A DNA stretch of 64,000 bases from Pelobates cultripes (GCA_933207985.1 OW240913.1:95976843-96040842), one strand, 5' to 3'; positions 44,914 through 58,252 are shown, numbered from the stretch's first letter. Program-made: numbers and translations. Notes: generated by a model from the letters alone, not told the origin.

Positions 44914-45420
44914 ATAGAAATATTGTCTTTGGTGTAAAAAAGTGCACTGTGCAATTTCACAATTTCACAAGAGCTGATAGCCCTCGATAAAGTCCTGAAC
45001 GTGGACAAAATGCATTGAGCGAACCCAAACAGACTCTGGTGAACTGAAATTCTGGTAAATGAAAGATGCTGAATGAACTGAGCCTTTCCAGTCGACTGCT
45101 ATTACTGCATAGATCCTGGGTGCAGTACTTGTTTGTCAGAGAAGTGGCCCACATTTTTTTTGTGCATAGATAAGTGTGAGCATACATTCATGTTTTTTAA
45201 TATTGTTATTTTTACATTAAATACTATACCATGATATTTCCTTCATTTTATGTTCTTTTTGTTATATGATCCACTTTATATATACTAATCCTTAGAGGAT
45301 CCTGACTAGTTTTTAGGGCCTTTTAAGGTAATACTGATATTTTACATTGTATTTTGCACATAATTGTGAAATTTCACCATGCACTATTTTTGCACCAAAG
45401 ACAATATTTTGTGCTTATTT
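44914..45420. mobile_element. Penelope/retrozyme-like fragment with inverted ends
   Basis: AATATTGTCTTTGGTG...CAATTTCACAATT at 44914-44972 is repeated inverted at 45361-45418. Near 44992-45020 a sequence CTCGATAAAGTCCTGAACGT followed by GGACAAAATGCATTG has the form of a mutated hammerhead with stem II GTCC / GGAC. Confidence 0.45.
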
Positions 45421-45603
45421 CACCTTTCTTCCATTGCTTCATTTTCCAGTTCTGATGCTCAATTCTCTATTGAAGGTGGAGGAAAGTGCAATGCACTGTG
45501 TGTTCTAACACCTTTCTATCATAGCCAGCATTAGGTTTTTTTTAAAATCAATTTAAGCTACATTAGCTCTTCTGTGTGATCAAACCAGAAGGGTTAACTT
45601 TCG

Positions 45604-45766
45604 CTACATTAATGAGCCTTGGGCGCCCATGACCCTGATGCCGGTTCACTGGTTGTCCTTTCTTGCACCACTTTTGGGAATACCCCACAAGGCTTGCCAT
45701 CTTTTAGATTATTCAGTTGTATAGCCATAACTATTTGACCTTTGTCAAACTCACTTGGATCATATT
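45604..45766 (-). pseudogene. Tc1-like transposase N-terminal fragment
   Basis: The minus strand reads DPSEFDKGQIVMA, a start typical of one group of Tc1 transposases, then continues in shifted frames to a segment beginning GTGAACCGGCATCAGGG, the end of the DNA-binding region. It belongs to a different Tc1 group from the element at 19229 and is only about 160 bp long. Confidence 0.6.
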
Positions 45767-45769
45767 ATC

Positions 45770-47288
45770 AAATCTGCTTTTCTATACATTACTGTATTCC
45801 TGTCTGTACTTAAATAAAGAGTTTAATGCAAGGCACTACATCTTAGTCTTTGTCCTACAAATCGTGTTGTGCCATCCATGTAGTAGATTTCTCATATATA
45901 AAAGTAATTTTCCCCAAACCAAACTACCATACGCCTCATGTACATTTTCTTGCAAGTTATAAATAGCTATTCACACACTTGTCTTGATCTCACCTTCAAA
46001 AGCTTCCAAGATATATGAGGTTGAATCAAATGGTAGAAAAAATTCATTGGGATGGTGATGAGAGGATCAATTATTGCAGCAAAATAGGTACTTGACAAGG
46101 TTACATCTTTTGACCTTTCCCTGCCTGTGTTTGATTAAAACAACTCTTCCGATATATTGCTGTTGACAAAGCCATGAATTTCCTATTGGCATAGCAAATG
46201 TTCAATTCCCCCCCTCCCTAGAAATATAACAGAACTATAAATTAAACGTATGACGGCATGTTAACTAAAACAAAACACTAACATTGCAACATTAAACCTC
46301 TAGTGTATATGAAAAAACTTATGGTAGATACAATGTTTTAAGATTGGTTACTCAGATCTGACAGCTCTGACTCAACGGGTTTAATTTACCCTGCACAGCT
46401 GTTTTTTTAACATTGTGTGATATATATTTGAAATAAATATCCAGCCCGAGTAGCATACAATAACCATTGTATGAGTGACCTGCAATTTATAATAAAGAAA
46501 CATTACTTTACTTTTGGGATCAGTGATTGCATAAAGTGTAAGAGCTGGAGCTGAAGACTGAGTGCTTTAGCAAAATCAAATGTATATCTCTGTTCCAGTG
46601 ATTGTATTATGCAAAAATAAAAAATAAATATTGATGTTTTGTTTAACATACTTAATACTAGCTCCCTCCCTCACTCCCAGTAGATACTATAACTGTGAGT
46701 AGGAGACCCTCCAGCAGCAGACCTTCACTGGTTTATTCTTTATTCTTTATGCTATAGTTATTAGGTTCCTATCTCTGTTTTCAAAAAAGTATTTCACCAA
46801 AACCCTTGCATACACATGGTAAGGTGGGTATTTACTCTGTATGCTTCACTTAATTTTGCTTAATGTTCCTGGCTATACATCCACTTGCCATCTAACATAT
46901 AACCTTACTTTGCTTTTGAGACAGAGGCATCAAATCACCTATATCCTTAGTGAGGGGATCATACAACTCTACCAGTCCTAATCCTAACCCTAGCATTCAG
47001 TGTCATGTTATATTATGATTCCTCCACAACTCCTTGATGGCATTATATATAATTTGCTAGTGTTGCAAACATTTTTATATGCTCTTACTTATTGATACCA
47101 CTCTTAACGTTTGTTGAAGTATGAATGTTTTTTCTCTCTTCCATGTCATGTGCCACAATTTTGAAAATGGTCTGCTGTTAAATAGCTACATGCCTCTTTC
47201 AAGTTCTTTCGTTGGATTGAAGTAATCTTATTTGGACAACAGAGGAGTGGGGTTTTGATATAATTCTTTGTGTGTTAGGGTGGATGTT
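45770..47288. other. non-coding, no recognised feature
   Basis: No genes or repeats recognised beyond short AT-rich runs. Confidence 0.5.
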
Positions 47289-47796
47289 TTAAAGGACCAC
47301 TCTAGGCACCCAGACCACTTCAGCTTAATGAAGTGGTCTGGGTGCCAGGTCCTTCTAGGGTTAACCCATTTTTTCATAATTACAGCAGTTTCAGAGAAAC
47401 TGCTATAATTATGAATGGGTTAAGCCTTCCCCCTAATCCTCTAGTGGCTGTCTCATTGACAGCCACTAGAGGCGCTTGCGTGCTTCTCACTGTGATTTTC
47501 ACAGTGAGAGCACGCTAGCGTCCATAGGAAAGCATTGTAAATGCTTTCCTATGCGACGGGCTGAATGCGCGCGCAGCTCTTGCCGCGCGTGCGCATTCAG
47601 CCGGCGGGGCGTAACGGAGGCGGAGAGGAGGCAGAGAGCTCTCCGCCCAGCGCTGGAAAAAGGTAAGTTTTTACCCCTTTCCCCCTTCCAGAGCCGGGCG
47701 GGAGGGGGACCCTGAGGGTGAGGGTGGGGGCACCCTCAGGGCACTATAGTGCCAGGAAAACGAGTATGTTTTCCTGGCACTATAGTGGTCCTTTAA
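47289..47796 (+). mobile_element. T2-like MITE, complete, GC-rich
   Basis: The ends TTAAAGGACCACTCTAGGCACC and GGCACTATAGTGGTCCTTTAA have TTAA at both limits. Several internal palindromes are present: CCAGACCACTTC / GAAGTGGTCTGG, CTCTAGTGGCTGTC / GACAGCCACTAGAG, TCACTGTGA and GGAAAGCATTGTAAATGCTTTCC. Non-coding. Confidence 0.8.
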
Positions 47797-48494
47797 ATGA
47801 TTTTCAAGGTATAGATGATGCGATTCCATACACCCATGCTGCAATCATGCTTAGTACAAAAAAAATTCTGTTCACTTTTTTTTATCCTCCTCCATACATT
47901 AAAGTGGACTTCTCCCACTATCTTCTTCACTCACTCTCTCTCATTCTTTTTTTCTGGCTTAGCGAGAAACAATGGAAATGTATTCCCAAAACACCCGCCA
48001 TGCCAGTATTAACCATCATCACCTTAAAAGACTCCATTCTGAAGTCTCTTATGAAGAGGTTAAATACTGCTGAAAGTGAACATGTTCACAAGAGGTAAAT
48101 TGCTTATTTTTGTCCTTTTTTCCATCCACTGCATTTTAATTGTTTTACTCAGAAAATGTGTACATTTAATGTATTTCATCTTTCAACTAATGGCATTTAT
48201 TTGTAGCAATAGAGGCTTAAATATCATAAACTTTATAGTAGGTGTCAGATCTGGTGAACCATGTTGCTTTGCTATCATTATTTGATTTCTACAAGTTTTC
48301 TTTTTTCTTATAAAATATTTTTTGTTGCATTTTAGCAACCATTATATCTTTGTACTAGGCCACTGAAAGGCTCTCTAAATTGTATAACACCTAAAGAGCC
48401 ATACAAGTATTATATATTACATTCATTTTGTAATTTGCAGAAAAATATTATTTATGTATTAGTTAAGGTGAGACTACAGTGCACATCTTTTATA
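47797..48494. other. non-coding, no recognised feature
   Basis: No feature assigned; short open stretches only. Confidence 0.5.
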
Positions 48495-48502
48495 CATACA
48501 AT

Positions 48503-50100
48503 CAGGGTCGGCCTTAGGGTTGTGCCAGCTGTGCGGCCGCACAGGGCGACATGGACCAGGGGGCGCCATGTGGCCGCACAGCTCACACATGGCCGGGTGA
48601 CAGCTGTGCAGGGGAAGCTAAAGCAGGTACCCGGTGGAGGATTTCACTATTCTCCACCAGGGTATATGAAAAAAAAAGCAAGGCAGTGGGGGCGGGGCTT
48701 ACCAAGCGGCGGGGGAAGAGCTTAGTGAGAGGAAGAGGTGGAGCTAATATGCCAGCGGAGGTGGGGCCAAAAACCTACCAGATGCCCCTGGTAATAACTG
48801 CTGCATAGGATGGGGGAAGCAGAAAGGAGTTCCTGCTTCCCCAACAACTAGAATACAGGAACTGCACTGCATTCTTCCCTGCCAGCCCATAATGGTAAGT
48901 GTGTGTGACTCTCTGCCTGTGTGTATTACTGTTTGTCTGTGTGTGACTGACTGCCTGTGTGTGTGTGACTGTCTATGTGTGTGTGTGTGTGACTGTCTGC
49001 CTGCACGTGTGTGTGACTGTCTGCCTGCCTGCCTGTGTGTGTGTGTGTGTGTGTGTGACTGTCTGCCTGTGTGTTTGTGATGGTCTGCCTGTTTGTGACT
49101 TTAACTGTGTGTGACTGAAGCTGTGTGTGTGTGACTGTCTTCCGGTGTGTGACTGTAACGGTGTTAGTATCTGCCTGTGTGTGACTGTAAACATGTGTGT
49201 GACTGTATTGTGTGTGAATGTATGCCTGTGTGTGACTGTAACCGTGTGTGACTGTCTGTGTGTGACTGTAACCGTGCCTTTATGTGTACCTGTGTGTGTG
49301 ACTTTGCCTGTGTGTGTGACTGTCTGTCTGTACCTGTGTGTGGCTGTCTACCTATAACTGAGTGTGCATGTGTCTTTGCCTGTCTTTCTGTGGCTGTCTG
49401 TCTGTGCCTGTGTGTGTAAGTGTCTACCTGTAACTGATTGTGTGTGACTGTCTGCTTGTAACTATGTGTGTGACTGCCTGCCTGTAACTGTGTGTGTGAC
49501 TGTCTGTCTGTAACTGAGTGTAGCTGTCTGCCTGTAACTGAGTGTGTGTGACTGTCTGCTTGTAAGTGTGTGTGTGTGTGTGTGTGTGTGTGACTGTCTG
49601 CCGGTACCTGTGTGTGGGACTGTATGCCTGTAATTGGGTATCACAGTAATATGTGACATACTTAGTCTGCCTCTTTGTAGTGCATAGGAGGCAGTCTGAT
49701 ACCTCTGCCCTGCACTTCTATTGGCTGCAGACCATAAGTAGCTTTCTTCCAAGCCCCGACCAATCAGTGCGTTGCTGCGGATTGAAGCATTGACACTGTA
49801 AATGCCTGAGCTAACAAGACAGTTACTCATGGTCTGCATCTGGTGAAGGGTGCAGACCAGCTTCCCAGCACACTGAAACATCAGAGATCAACATTCCCCC
49901 CTCACTGCAAGGTAACAGGAAAGGGGGAATGAATATTTGTTTTTAAATCATTATTAGTTTAATAAATCCCCTATAAAAACACTACACCCCTATACACACA
50001 CACACACACAAACATGGATGAAGGTGCATGACCGGGGAGGATGGGGGGGCGCTATGAAGATTTTTCGCACAGGGCGCCTAATGGCCTAAGGCCGGCCCTG
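48503..50100. mobile_element. hAT-like element with TGTGTGACTGTCTGCCTG minisatellite core
   Basis: The ends CAGGGTCGGCCTTAGG and CCTAAGGCCGGCCCTG are inverted repeats. The flanks are a perfect 8-bp duplication CATACAAT (48495-48502 and 50101-50108). About 48895-49640 is a minisatellite of TGTGTGTGACTGTCTGCCTG units, like that in the element at 43242, although the terminal sequences differ. No transposase; non-autonomous. Confidence 0.9.
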
Positions 50101-50108
50101 CATACAAT

Positions 50109-51083
50109 GTTCGCAGTTATATTAAAGTTAGTTAAGACTCAAGTAGCAGCCTTTGTTACAAATAATGAATGGTCCTAGTTTGCCCTGGTGGTAAATGGTC
50201 TTAGGTTTTTGTTTTCAGGAAGTACTAGATGCAGCTTTAAGTGATGATGGCCAGGACATGGAGCTAATATAAATGCAACCTATTTTGAACATAGAGTCCA
50301 GATAGCAGCACCCTGAGAGGCATAGCAGGTGGAGAGCTATTTATTTTTATTATAATTATTTATTAATATTTTTATATTATGTATTAATATTATCATCATA
50401 ATAATATTGCATTTCACTTTAACTGTAACACTGTAGGTATTCCAGTTCTAAAAAGTTTTTTTTTTTTTTATCACATTGTTTTTACAGAACATAAGCCATG
50501 AATATTACTTTCCTCTCATAATTAAAAACCTAATACAAGTTATTCAGTTATTATTATTAAACATAAATATTATTTAATTTCTTTAATTTAAGAGGGTTAA
50601 GTAACATATTAAATATGTAAAGGTTCTACCTTCAATGTAAATGAATGGTTAAAGAATAATTAAAATCATTTTTGCTCCACCATTCTATTCCTACAGCTAG
50701 AATGAGAATAAAATAGTGAATTGGAGCATCTCCTATTAGGCATATTCTTGACTTTGTACCCTTTAGATACTGTATTTTTTTCTAAGGCAGACAGGAGGGT
50801 TGCTTGTTAGGAAATATTATCCTGGCTGTTACTTACTTAGAGGCTTTCTGGCAGTCTGCCCAGTCACACTAAGTATAACTGTTCAGAGCACATTCTAGTT
50901 AACCTTCTACTAGATGTCACTTCTTGGTCTTTGTCTGCAAAACTGTCTTTCCAGGTAAGGTAGACCACAAGAGTAATACAATTCTCATTACTATCAATAA
51001 TATTAGTCTTTATTTTTAAGCTTGCTGCCTTCTTGGAGAAGATGTTTTTTTATTTTTTTTTTATTAACAATACACCCATTACT
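50109..51083. other. non-coding, no recognised feature
   Basis: AT-rich sequence. Confidence 0.5.
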
Positions 51084-51087
51084 TTAA

Positions 51088-52434
51088 CCCCTTCAGGACG
51101 GAGTCAATAGTGCACATTCTGATCAAAACAAAACATAAACAAAAACTGGAATTTGCGCTATATGGCTGTTCAACCGTAATTCACTGCTGTCACATTAAGT
51201 GCACCCACACTTATTATATATAATTTTGTTCAGGAGAAACAGGGCTTTAATTTATCATTAACTATTCATATATGGAACATAATTTATTATGAATAACATT
51301 TAAAAAAAATGTGAGAAAATAAGATTTTATTTTAAAATTGTATTTCCGTCTGACATTTTAGCTGTGAATGTCATAATACTGTTAGGTTTTACTGCAAAAA
51401 AATGCCCATATTTGTAATCAGCGATGTCTCACGAGTACAACAGTACCTCCCCATTAACAGGTTTTATGGTGTTTTGGAAAGTTACAGGGTCAAATATAGA
51501 ACGTTTCATTTTCAAATTGAAATTTGCCAGATTAGTAATGTTACCTTTCAGACGGTTTGGTAGCCCAGGAATGAGAATTACCCCAATAATGACATACCAT
51601 TTGAAAAAGTAGACAACCCAATGGTATTGAAAGTGTGGTATGTTTAATCTTTTTTAGTAGCCACTTAGTCACAAACACTGGCCAAAGTTAGCGTTCATAT
51701 TTGTTTTTGTGTGATAAAAGCAAAAAACTAATATTTGGCCAGTGTTTGTGACTAAGTGGCTAATAAGAAAGACTGGACATACCCCACTTGCAATACCTTG
51801 GGTTGTCTACTTTTGCAAATGGTATGCCATCATGGGGGTAATTCTCATTCCTGGGCTACCATACGCTCTCAAAGGCAACATAACCAATCTGGCAAATTTC
51901 AATGTCAAAAAAATGAAATGCAAGCCTTATATGTGACTCTCTAACTTTCCAAAACACCATAAAACCTGTACATGGGGGTACTGTTATTCTCGGGAGACTT
52001 CACTAAACACAAATATTAGTGTTTTAAAACAGTAAAACATATTACAACAATAATATAGTCCATAAAAGTGCAGTTCGTTTGTAAAAAATGCAAAAAACTT
52101 AACTTTTACTTAAAATATCATCATTGTAATACAATTTACCAGTTTGAAACACTAATATTTGAGTTCAGCGAAGTCTCCCGAGTAAAACAGTACCCCCTAT
52201 GTACAGGTTTTATGGTGTCTTGGAGAGTTACAGGGTCAAATATAGTCTTTCCAAATTAAATTCTCTGCACTTTCTCCCTGTGTTGTCAGGCATGTCAATC
52301 AAATTTTCATTAATCAAATCACATTATTATGTTAAAAGATTACTTAAATATACATGTAGAATTTTAATATATATGCCTTTATAGGGATTTAAATTCTATG
52401 TGTATACTAATGTAATCTTTTATGTAATTATCTA

Positions 52435-52471
<37 letters not shown>

Positions 52472-52544
52472 TTGTGGTTATTTGTATTTTATATATAGAT
52501 AGACATATATAGAATGTCATTCTAAGTGTATTTTGTTACCAATG

Positions 52545-52583
<39 letters not shown>

Positions 52584-53183
52584 CAAAATACAGTTTGAAT
52601 GAAATTACATATGAATATATAATTTATATTAAATTTTGTTTCAATATTTTAATTTATTTTATTATTTTATTTATTTATTATTGTAATTATACGTGTATAT
52701 ATATAATATATGTGTATATATCTATTATATATACATATATATATAATATATATACATATATATATATGTAACGTCATTCTAAGTGTATTTTAATACTAAT
52801 ATATGTACTTATATTAATATTAAAATACATTATGTATGACGTTACATATATATAAAATGTATATATATTATATATATATAAAATATATATAAATTTTATA
52901 TATACATATATACACATAATTATTATTTTAACATGTTTAATTAATATTTTTTTTTACACATCCCACAAGCAGGGGGACTGGCTGACATTTCAGAGAGTCC
53001 CCCTGCTGGCAGATTCACAGCCAGCTATAGGGGGCCATATTTGCCGGGGGAGGGCTGCCTGGGCTGCCAGAAGAGGATCGCGGTGGAGGTAAGTCCACCG
53101 GACCTCCAGGGGCTGCAAGCCGTTACGGCTTTAAAGCTCTTTTAATGCGGGACGGCATAGAACGCCGTAACGGCGTTAAGGGG
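51088..53183. mobile_element. 2.1-kb piggyBac-like non-autonomous element
   Basis: The left end is CCCCTTCAGGACGGAG and the right end GGCGTTAAGGGG, with TTAA on both sides (51084-51087, 53184-53187). The interior has a module (ACAGGTTTTATGGTGTTTTGGA, AGTTACAGGGTCAAATATAG) at about 51425-51640 that recurs inverted at about 51770-52010 and again direct at about 52160-52250. AT microsatellites follow at 52437-52466 and 52546-52577. No transposase frame. Confidence 0.65.
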
Positions 53184-53274
53184 TTAACTAATTTCAAATT
53201 ACAGTGCAAAAATCATTGGTCTGTATTTTGTTATTTATTAGAATAACCGTATTGCAATCAAAATAGGGTACAAT

Positions 53275-54681
53275 TGTAACGGAACCGATTGCACCCCGAC
53301 CGGGAACCTTCCGTTGATGGATGCTCCTAGTGCTTCCCGAGGACTCCAAGCACTCCGCCAGACACCATAACCACTGTAGACTCCCACGAACCGCCACAGC
53401 TTGGTTGGGGTCTCGCCGTCTCCACCCACTCTGGACCCAAGACCAGGGTCCAACTTCCAGTAGGTCAACCTCTCCGAATTCCAGAGAGCAGGAACAGGAA
53501 CAAGCTCTTAGCAGAGCTTAGTGATTATACCCTGGGGAGTACAGTGATTATAGCAATCCCCAGAGTGTAGTTCTCCAACCCCCAAACATGAGCCGAAACT
53601 TCATGAAGGTACAAGATGATCTGACTCCAATGAGCGTTTATTACTCCTTATATACAAGTTTTCAGTCCAGAGGCACACTCTCTGGACCCGGTCGTAAACT
53701 GTGACAAAAGGGACACAAACCAATGGGAACACTAATTAACATAATAACACTCCCACATACACAATAAAATCCCTCCTCTCCTTCCTGGAGATAATTGGCT
53801 TAAGGCACTGCAGCAAACTCAATTATCTCCAGGTACAGAAAATATCTACATTTTACACTAACAGCAAAAATACGTAAAAGTGCAAAAAAACACATAATTC
53901 TTATTTTATTACACAGAACCCCCACATTTAACCTATCCCCAGATAGCTTGGATCTGAGTGCCCAATATAGGTGAACAGCGCTCACATCCCACAAACAAAG
54001 TAAATTTGCCATGAGGTTAAAGTTTTGGGGCCCTTTTGACCAACCGCACGCAGGATTTCCTGCCCAAAACAGTTCCACAGAATTTGGCTGTGCGGCCGGT
54101 CTATTTCCAATGTTAAAGTCAGTTCACATAGAAAAAGCGACTAAGTCCCATCCGAATGCACGAACGGGCCCAGTTCATGCAAATAGCACAGTGTAACTTT
54201 AGCCGAAGCGTCGAAGTGGAGGAGAAGGTCAGGGTCAGTGGTGTTCATGCAAATGTGTAGCCGATTTTAGTTCCATGGATTCAGGGGTACACACCGCTGA
54301 GCGCGTTCGACTAAATTAAAATGGCTGCCGCAACGTGTTCGTTTGTCAAATGGCGGCCACTTCGACTACTTCGGCACTTTGGCTGCATCCGAAGTGCCAT
54401 ATAAAAAGTACCAATCCTTCCATACAGGTCTTAAAGGGCCAGAAGTAGTGAAATAAAATCTGATATGGCCAAATAATGTTTTTAACCCCTTAAGGACCAA
54501 ACTTCTGGAATAAAAGGGAATCGTGACATGTCACACATGTCATGTGTCCTTAAGGGGTTAAAGGGCAAAATCTCCCCGGGGCCATAGTCATGAGGAAGGA
54601 GGCAATCAGGCTCCTCCAACAGCCAGGGGCAAAGGGCAGCTTGTCACCTAAAACTCCAGTGACAATAGGCATTTCATCACA
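53275..54681 (+). mobile_element. solo LTR, copy 3
   Basis: TGTAACGGAACCG...TTTCATCACA with a perfect 5-bp duplication ACAAT (53270-53274, 54682-54686). It shares the hairpin CCTGGAGATAATTGG / CAATTATCTCCAGG (53783-53833) with copies 1 and 2, and the GGGGCCATAGTCATGAGGA block with copy 4. A 72-bp TTAA MITE is inserted at 54486. No internal coding region. Confidence 0.8.
54486..54557. mobile_element. 72-bp piggyBac-like MITE, copy 2
   Basis: Same ends, core and length as copy 1; TTAA at 54482-54485 and 54558-54561; nested in the solo LTR. Confidence 0.8.
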
Positions 54682-54949
54682 ACAATAATTCAGTACGATT
54701 GTATTAACAAGATTGCAGCCTACGAGCAATGCTGGTATTGCCACTATATATAATAAGTCTCACTATCCAAGAAAAATAAATATTAGATGCACAGACATAC
54801 ATACAAATAAATGGAATATGTAATTTGTATGAATCATTTCATTTATTTTTCTCCCATTTGGCTATTTTGGACTAAATTTAGAAATTCACTTTGAACTTTA
54901 GTGAATACCTGTATCAGTCAATAATTAATGGCTATTAGCAACAATTGCA

Positions 54950-54956
<7 letters not shown>

Positions 54957-54984
<28 letters not shown>
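54957..54984. repeat. (TC)n microsatellite
   Basis: About 14 TC units. Confidence 0.9.
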
Positions 54985-54988
<4 letters not shown>

Positions 54989-55108
54989 CTATTGAACAAA
55001 TAAGCAACATCAAAACTATATTAGCACAATATTTTTTTTTAAATTATGTATAAATGTTTGTCATATCTAAAAAAATTCCTAGTTTCCGTTTAGAAAGCGA
55101 GGTGAGAG

Positions 55109-55262
55109 TTCAAGGTAATAGATTCATGTACCCTAGGTATAAACCACATCAATGTAATAGCTTCCTATACCCAAGATATAGACCACGTCAAGGTAATAGA
55201 TTCCTATACCCTAGATATAAACCACGTCAAGGTAATCGATTCCTATACCCTAGGTATAGACA
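55109..55262. repeat. 39-bp minisatellite, about four units
   Basis: The unit includes AAGGTAATAGATTCCTATAC, CCTAGGTATA and ACCACGTC. It is a multiple of three and stays open, encoding NRFLYPRYKPRQG-like 13-residue repeats within a 74-codon frame (55054-55278). No evidence for expression. Confidence 0.85.
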
Positions 55263-55402
55263 TTTTAAATGTGTGTAGAAAGGAACAAGGCAACTGAGAG
55301 TCAGTGAAGAAATAAATGGTGTGAACTACAAAAAGCATAGGTCCTTTGCAAATAATAGATTAAAAGATATGTTAAAAAAGGAAATATATGTATATGTATA
55401 TA

Positions 55403-55810
55403 TTACATAGTTACATAGCACTTTCCAATTTTGCAACAAACTAGGAAAAAAAATTCTTCTCATCCCTAGAATGGCAGTCAGATTTCTTCTTGGCTCAAAA
55501 AGTTGTTTACCCACATATTAAACATTATATCCCTGAATAATATGTTTTCCAAGTATTCATCAGTTGCTGTTTAACCCCTTAAGGACCAAGCTTCTGGAAT
55601 AAAAGGGAATCATGACATGTCACACATGTCATGTGTCCTTAAGGGGTTAAACATCTGTACAGACCCTGATGAAACTACCTCTTCAGGTAAGGAATTCCAC
55701 CTCCTTGTTCTTACCATAAAAAAAAAAAAAAAAAATATTCATTTGCCTTAGGCTAAATATCCTTTCTTCCAGTATAAATGGGTGACCTTGTGTTCTAAGT
55801 ATAGTCATGC
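55403..55810. mobile_element. decayed interspersed repeat split by a 72-bp MITE
   Basis: It begins ATTACATAGTTACATAG and contains CACCTCCTTGTTCTTACC and TGGGTGACCTTGTGTTCTA blocks, as in a widespread amphibian LINE-like 3' repeat. The MITE at 55575 interrupts it at TTAA with continuity on both sides. Confidence 0.5.
55575..55646. mobile_element. 72-bp piggyBac-like MITE, copy 3
   Basis: Ends CCCCTTAAGGACC and GTCCTTAAGGGG; TTAA at 55571-55574 and 55647-55650. Confidence 0.8.
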
Positions 55811-55852
55811 TTATAAAAAAATAAAATAAAAAAGATATATATATATATCACA

Positions 55853-56480
55853 CAAGATCCAGCGCACTCACTTATCCACTAAACAGCAACTTCACTGTTG
55901 ACCGATTGTATTAGTTTTTTTAAAAACACCTAATCTAGGCAAAAAATATGGGGTTAAAGTTACATTAAATGATCATACATTGCATAAGCCTGACACAATT
56001 TCAATGTAACCCATCTTTGGCAGGTCCTACTCTAACTCTAAATGTCTGCTCTTATGAGATTAACTCACATACTTAGAGAAAGAATTCCATCTGGGGCTCT
56101 CTGCAGTACAAGGCTAAATAGGCCCTGGGGTGAAGCACCTGTGACAGGGAGGGGTGCAAAACCAAGGAGTTGGCTAGATTCCTAAACATATATATATATA
56201 TACGAAACCAGAGGGCTGCACTCACCTGAACATGCATAAATGCGGACGTTGTGGCAGGCTAATGCAATGTATGTACATATAATGTAACTAAACCCCTATT
56301 ATTTTTGCATAGATAAGGTGTTTAAAAAAAAAAAAAAAAACTAATAAAATCTGTCAACATTGAAGTTGCTGTTTAGTGGATAAGGGAGTGCGCTGGATCT
56401 TGTGTATTGTATAAATTGCCCCCAGCAGACTCCATCTATGCATGTTCAGGTGAGTGCAGCCCCTGGTTTCATGTATATAT
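55853..56480. repeat. fold-back interspersed repeat
   Basis: CACAAGATCCAGCGCACTCA...ACTAAACAGCAACTTCA at the left is repeated inverted near 56360-56405. A GCACTCACCTGAACATGCA block near 56217 recurs inverted near 56440. A related single copy lies at about 61633-61880. It may be a Penelope-type terminal repeat, but no clear hammerhead core was found. Confidence 0.5.
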
Positions 56481-57827
56481 ACTTTGCCATCCTGAATCAA
56501 AAACTGAGTCTGTGCCAGATTCAAAACACATACATGATAATATATTGTATATATTGTATATTTGTGTGATACTATTAAGATGGCTGGTGAAAACACAGTA
56601 TCCAATTTATTTGCTCGAAGTCATTAATGTGCCTTTTTAATTTTTATTAAAGCTCTCTGGACTGCATGCCCACTTTAAGAGTGGAGTATGAATATTTGTA
56701 TTATTTCTCTGAATCCCTATTAAAAGAAAACCATATATTCTGTCTTGTCCATAACACTAGAATTTAACTTGGAGGATTCCCTAATTTCTACTTAATGAGG
56801 AAGTTAAAATCCTGTTTCTCTTCTGAACATCTTTAAGATGCCATGCAAACCACTATAATGAAATTATCATTTCAAAATGAATGTTCCGAATGATACAGAA
56901 TGGTAATTAGAGATGAACTGGTGTTCAATTAACCACTACCTGCTGATACTCAGCAGTAGATGTAAATTACTAACTGCTAATCTCATCCTGTTATTACCAA
57001 GAAAGTTCCATGTAGCGTACACTGCGTTTATTCATCTGGATTAGAAAAATTGTATGTATATACCATTCAATGTACAGAGAGAAAGACACACATACAGATA
57101 AAAATAGATAAATACAAAATATCATATATATAATACATTAATTATTGTATAATAATATTTCCTTACTAAAGCCATGTCCCATTGACTTTAAATAGATGGG
57201 GTATTATTAACCCCTTTCTGAATAATTTGATCATAGATCTGCTCAATTCTTCTTGGTACTCCGTTAAAAACCTATTCTTTCCAGTTCATAACCTAGAATA
57301 TTTGCAATCCTACCTTAGTGTAATTGTGTCTTTAGATCTGTTCTGTGTTCTTTTCGTTACCAGTATAGAACCGTACTTGAACCCAAGTCATGTCCTCATT
57401 AAAACGCAACCCTGCCATTTTAAGCTATTCAGCAGCCTATCTGCAAAAGAGTATTACATTTTCTTTATCCTTCTTAAACATTTAGTGAAATTCGATATCC
57501 CCATCTCTGATTAAAGATAAATAGAAAAACAGCATTCACTTGTGTATTGTGTTAGCATTTTATTTACACGTTAATACGTTTAATAATTTTCAGTCTGGCA
57601 AAATTAGGAAACTGAGAAACCAACGATAAACTGTGAATGTAATTATTGTGATTTATGATTTCCCTTATTCCTGTATGATAAAATCAGTGTAATTTAACTT
57701 TACTTTTTATTTACTTTTATTCTTGTCCATGGCCCAGAAACAATCAGAAATAATCCCCATGAACCTACTAAATTTTCTTGCATTTTAAGAAAAAACATTT
57801 AGCTAACTGCAAAAAAATAGAAACTGT
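56481..57827. other. non-coding, no recognised feature
   Basis: A 110-codon open stretch at 57182-57514 has no recognisable family features and AT-rich composition; probably chance. Confidence 0.45.
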
Positions 57828-58252
57828 TTAAACTGAAGCAGCTTAATGTAGTGGTTCTTGTGTCTATAACCTGTCCTTGCAGGCTTAGCACTATAAAAGC
57901 TGCCTTTTCAGAGACCTCCAGTTATAGAACATGGATAGGGATTTGGGATAGTGTTCAAGTAACTCCTTTTCTTTAGTGTTACTGCTTAGGAACACCTCTA
58001 GTGGCAGTAACTCAGGCGGCCACTAGAGGTGGTTCCTAGTTCAGTGCTGCACAGTTCATCATCTATGAGGAGTTGCTGATTGGTGTAGTTACCTCCCAAT
58101 GCTTTCCTTTGGGGAAAGCAGTGCATAGACTGATCTCATCAAGATTGGGAGAAAAGGTGAGTAAAATAACTTTTTTTAACTAAGATAGGAGGAGGCCAGA
58201 CAACTAAATAGCCACTTCAGGAATATAGTGTCAGGAATACGTGTTCCTTTAA
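57828..58252 (+). mobile_element. T2-like MITE, left end truncated
   Basis: The right end is GTGTTCCTTTAA with TTAA at 58249-58252. The left start TTAAACTGAAGCAGC lacks the first bases of the usual terminus. Internal CACCTCTAGTGGC / GCCACTAGAGGTG palindrome. Confidence 0.6.

Noticed and set aside
46976..46998. Telomere-like CCTAATCCTAACCCTAG phrase
   Set aside because: Only about two imperfect units; not an interstitial telomere array.
57182..57514. 110-codon plus-strand frame
   Set aside because: AT-rich, hydrophobic, no recognisable motif, and no neighbouring exon signals.
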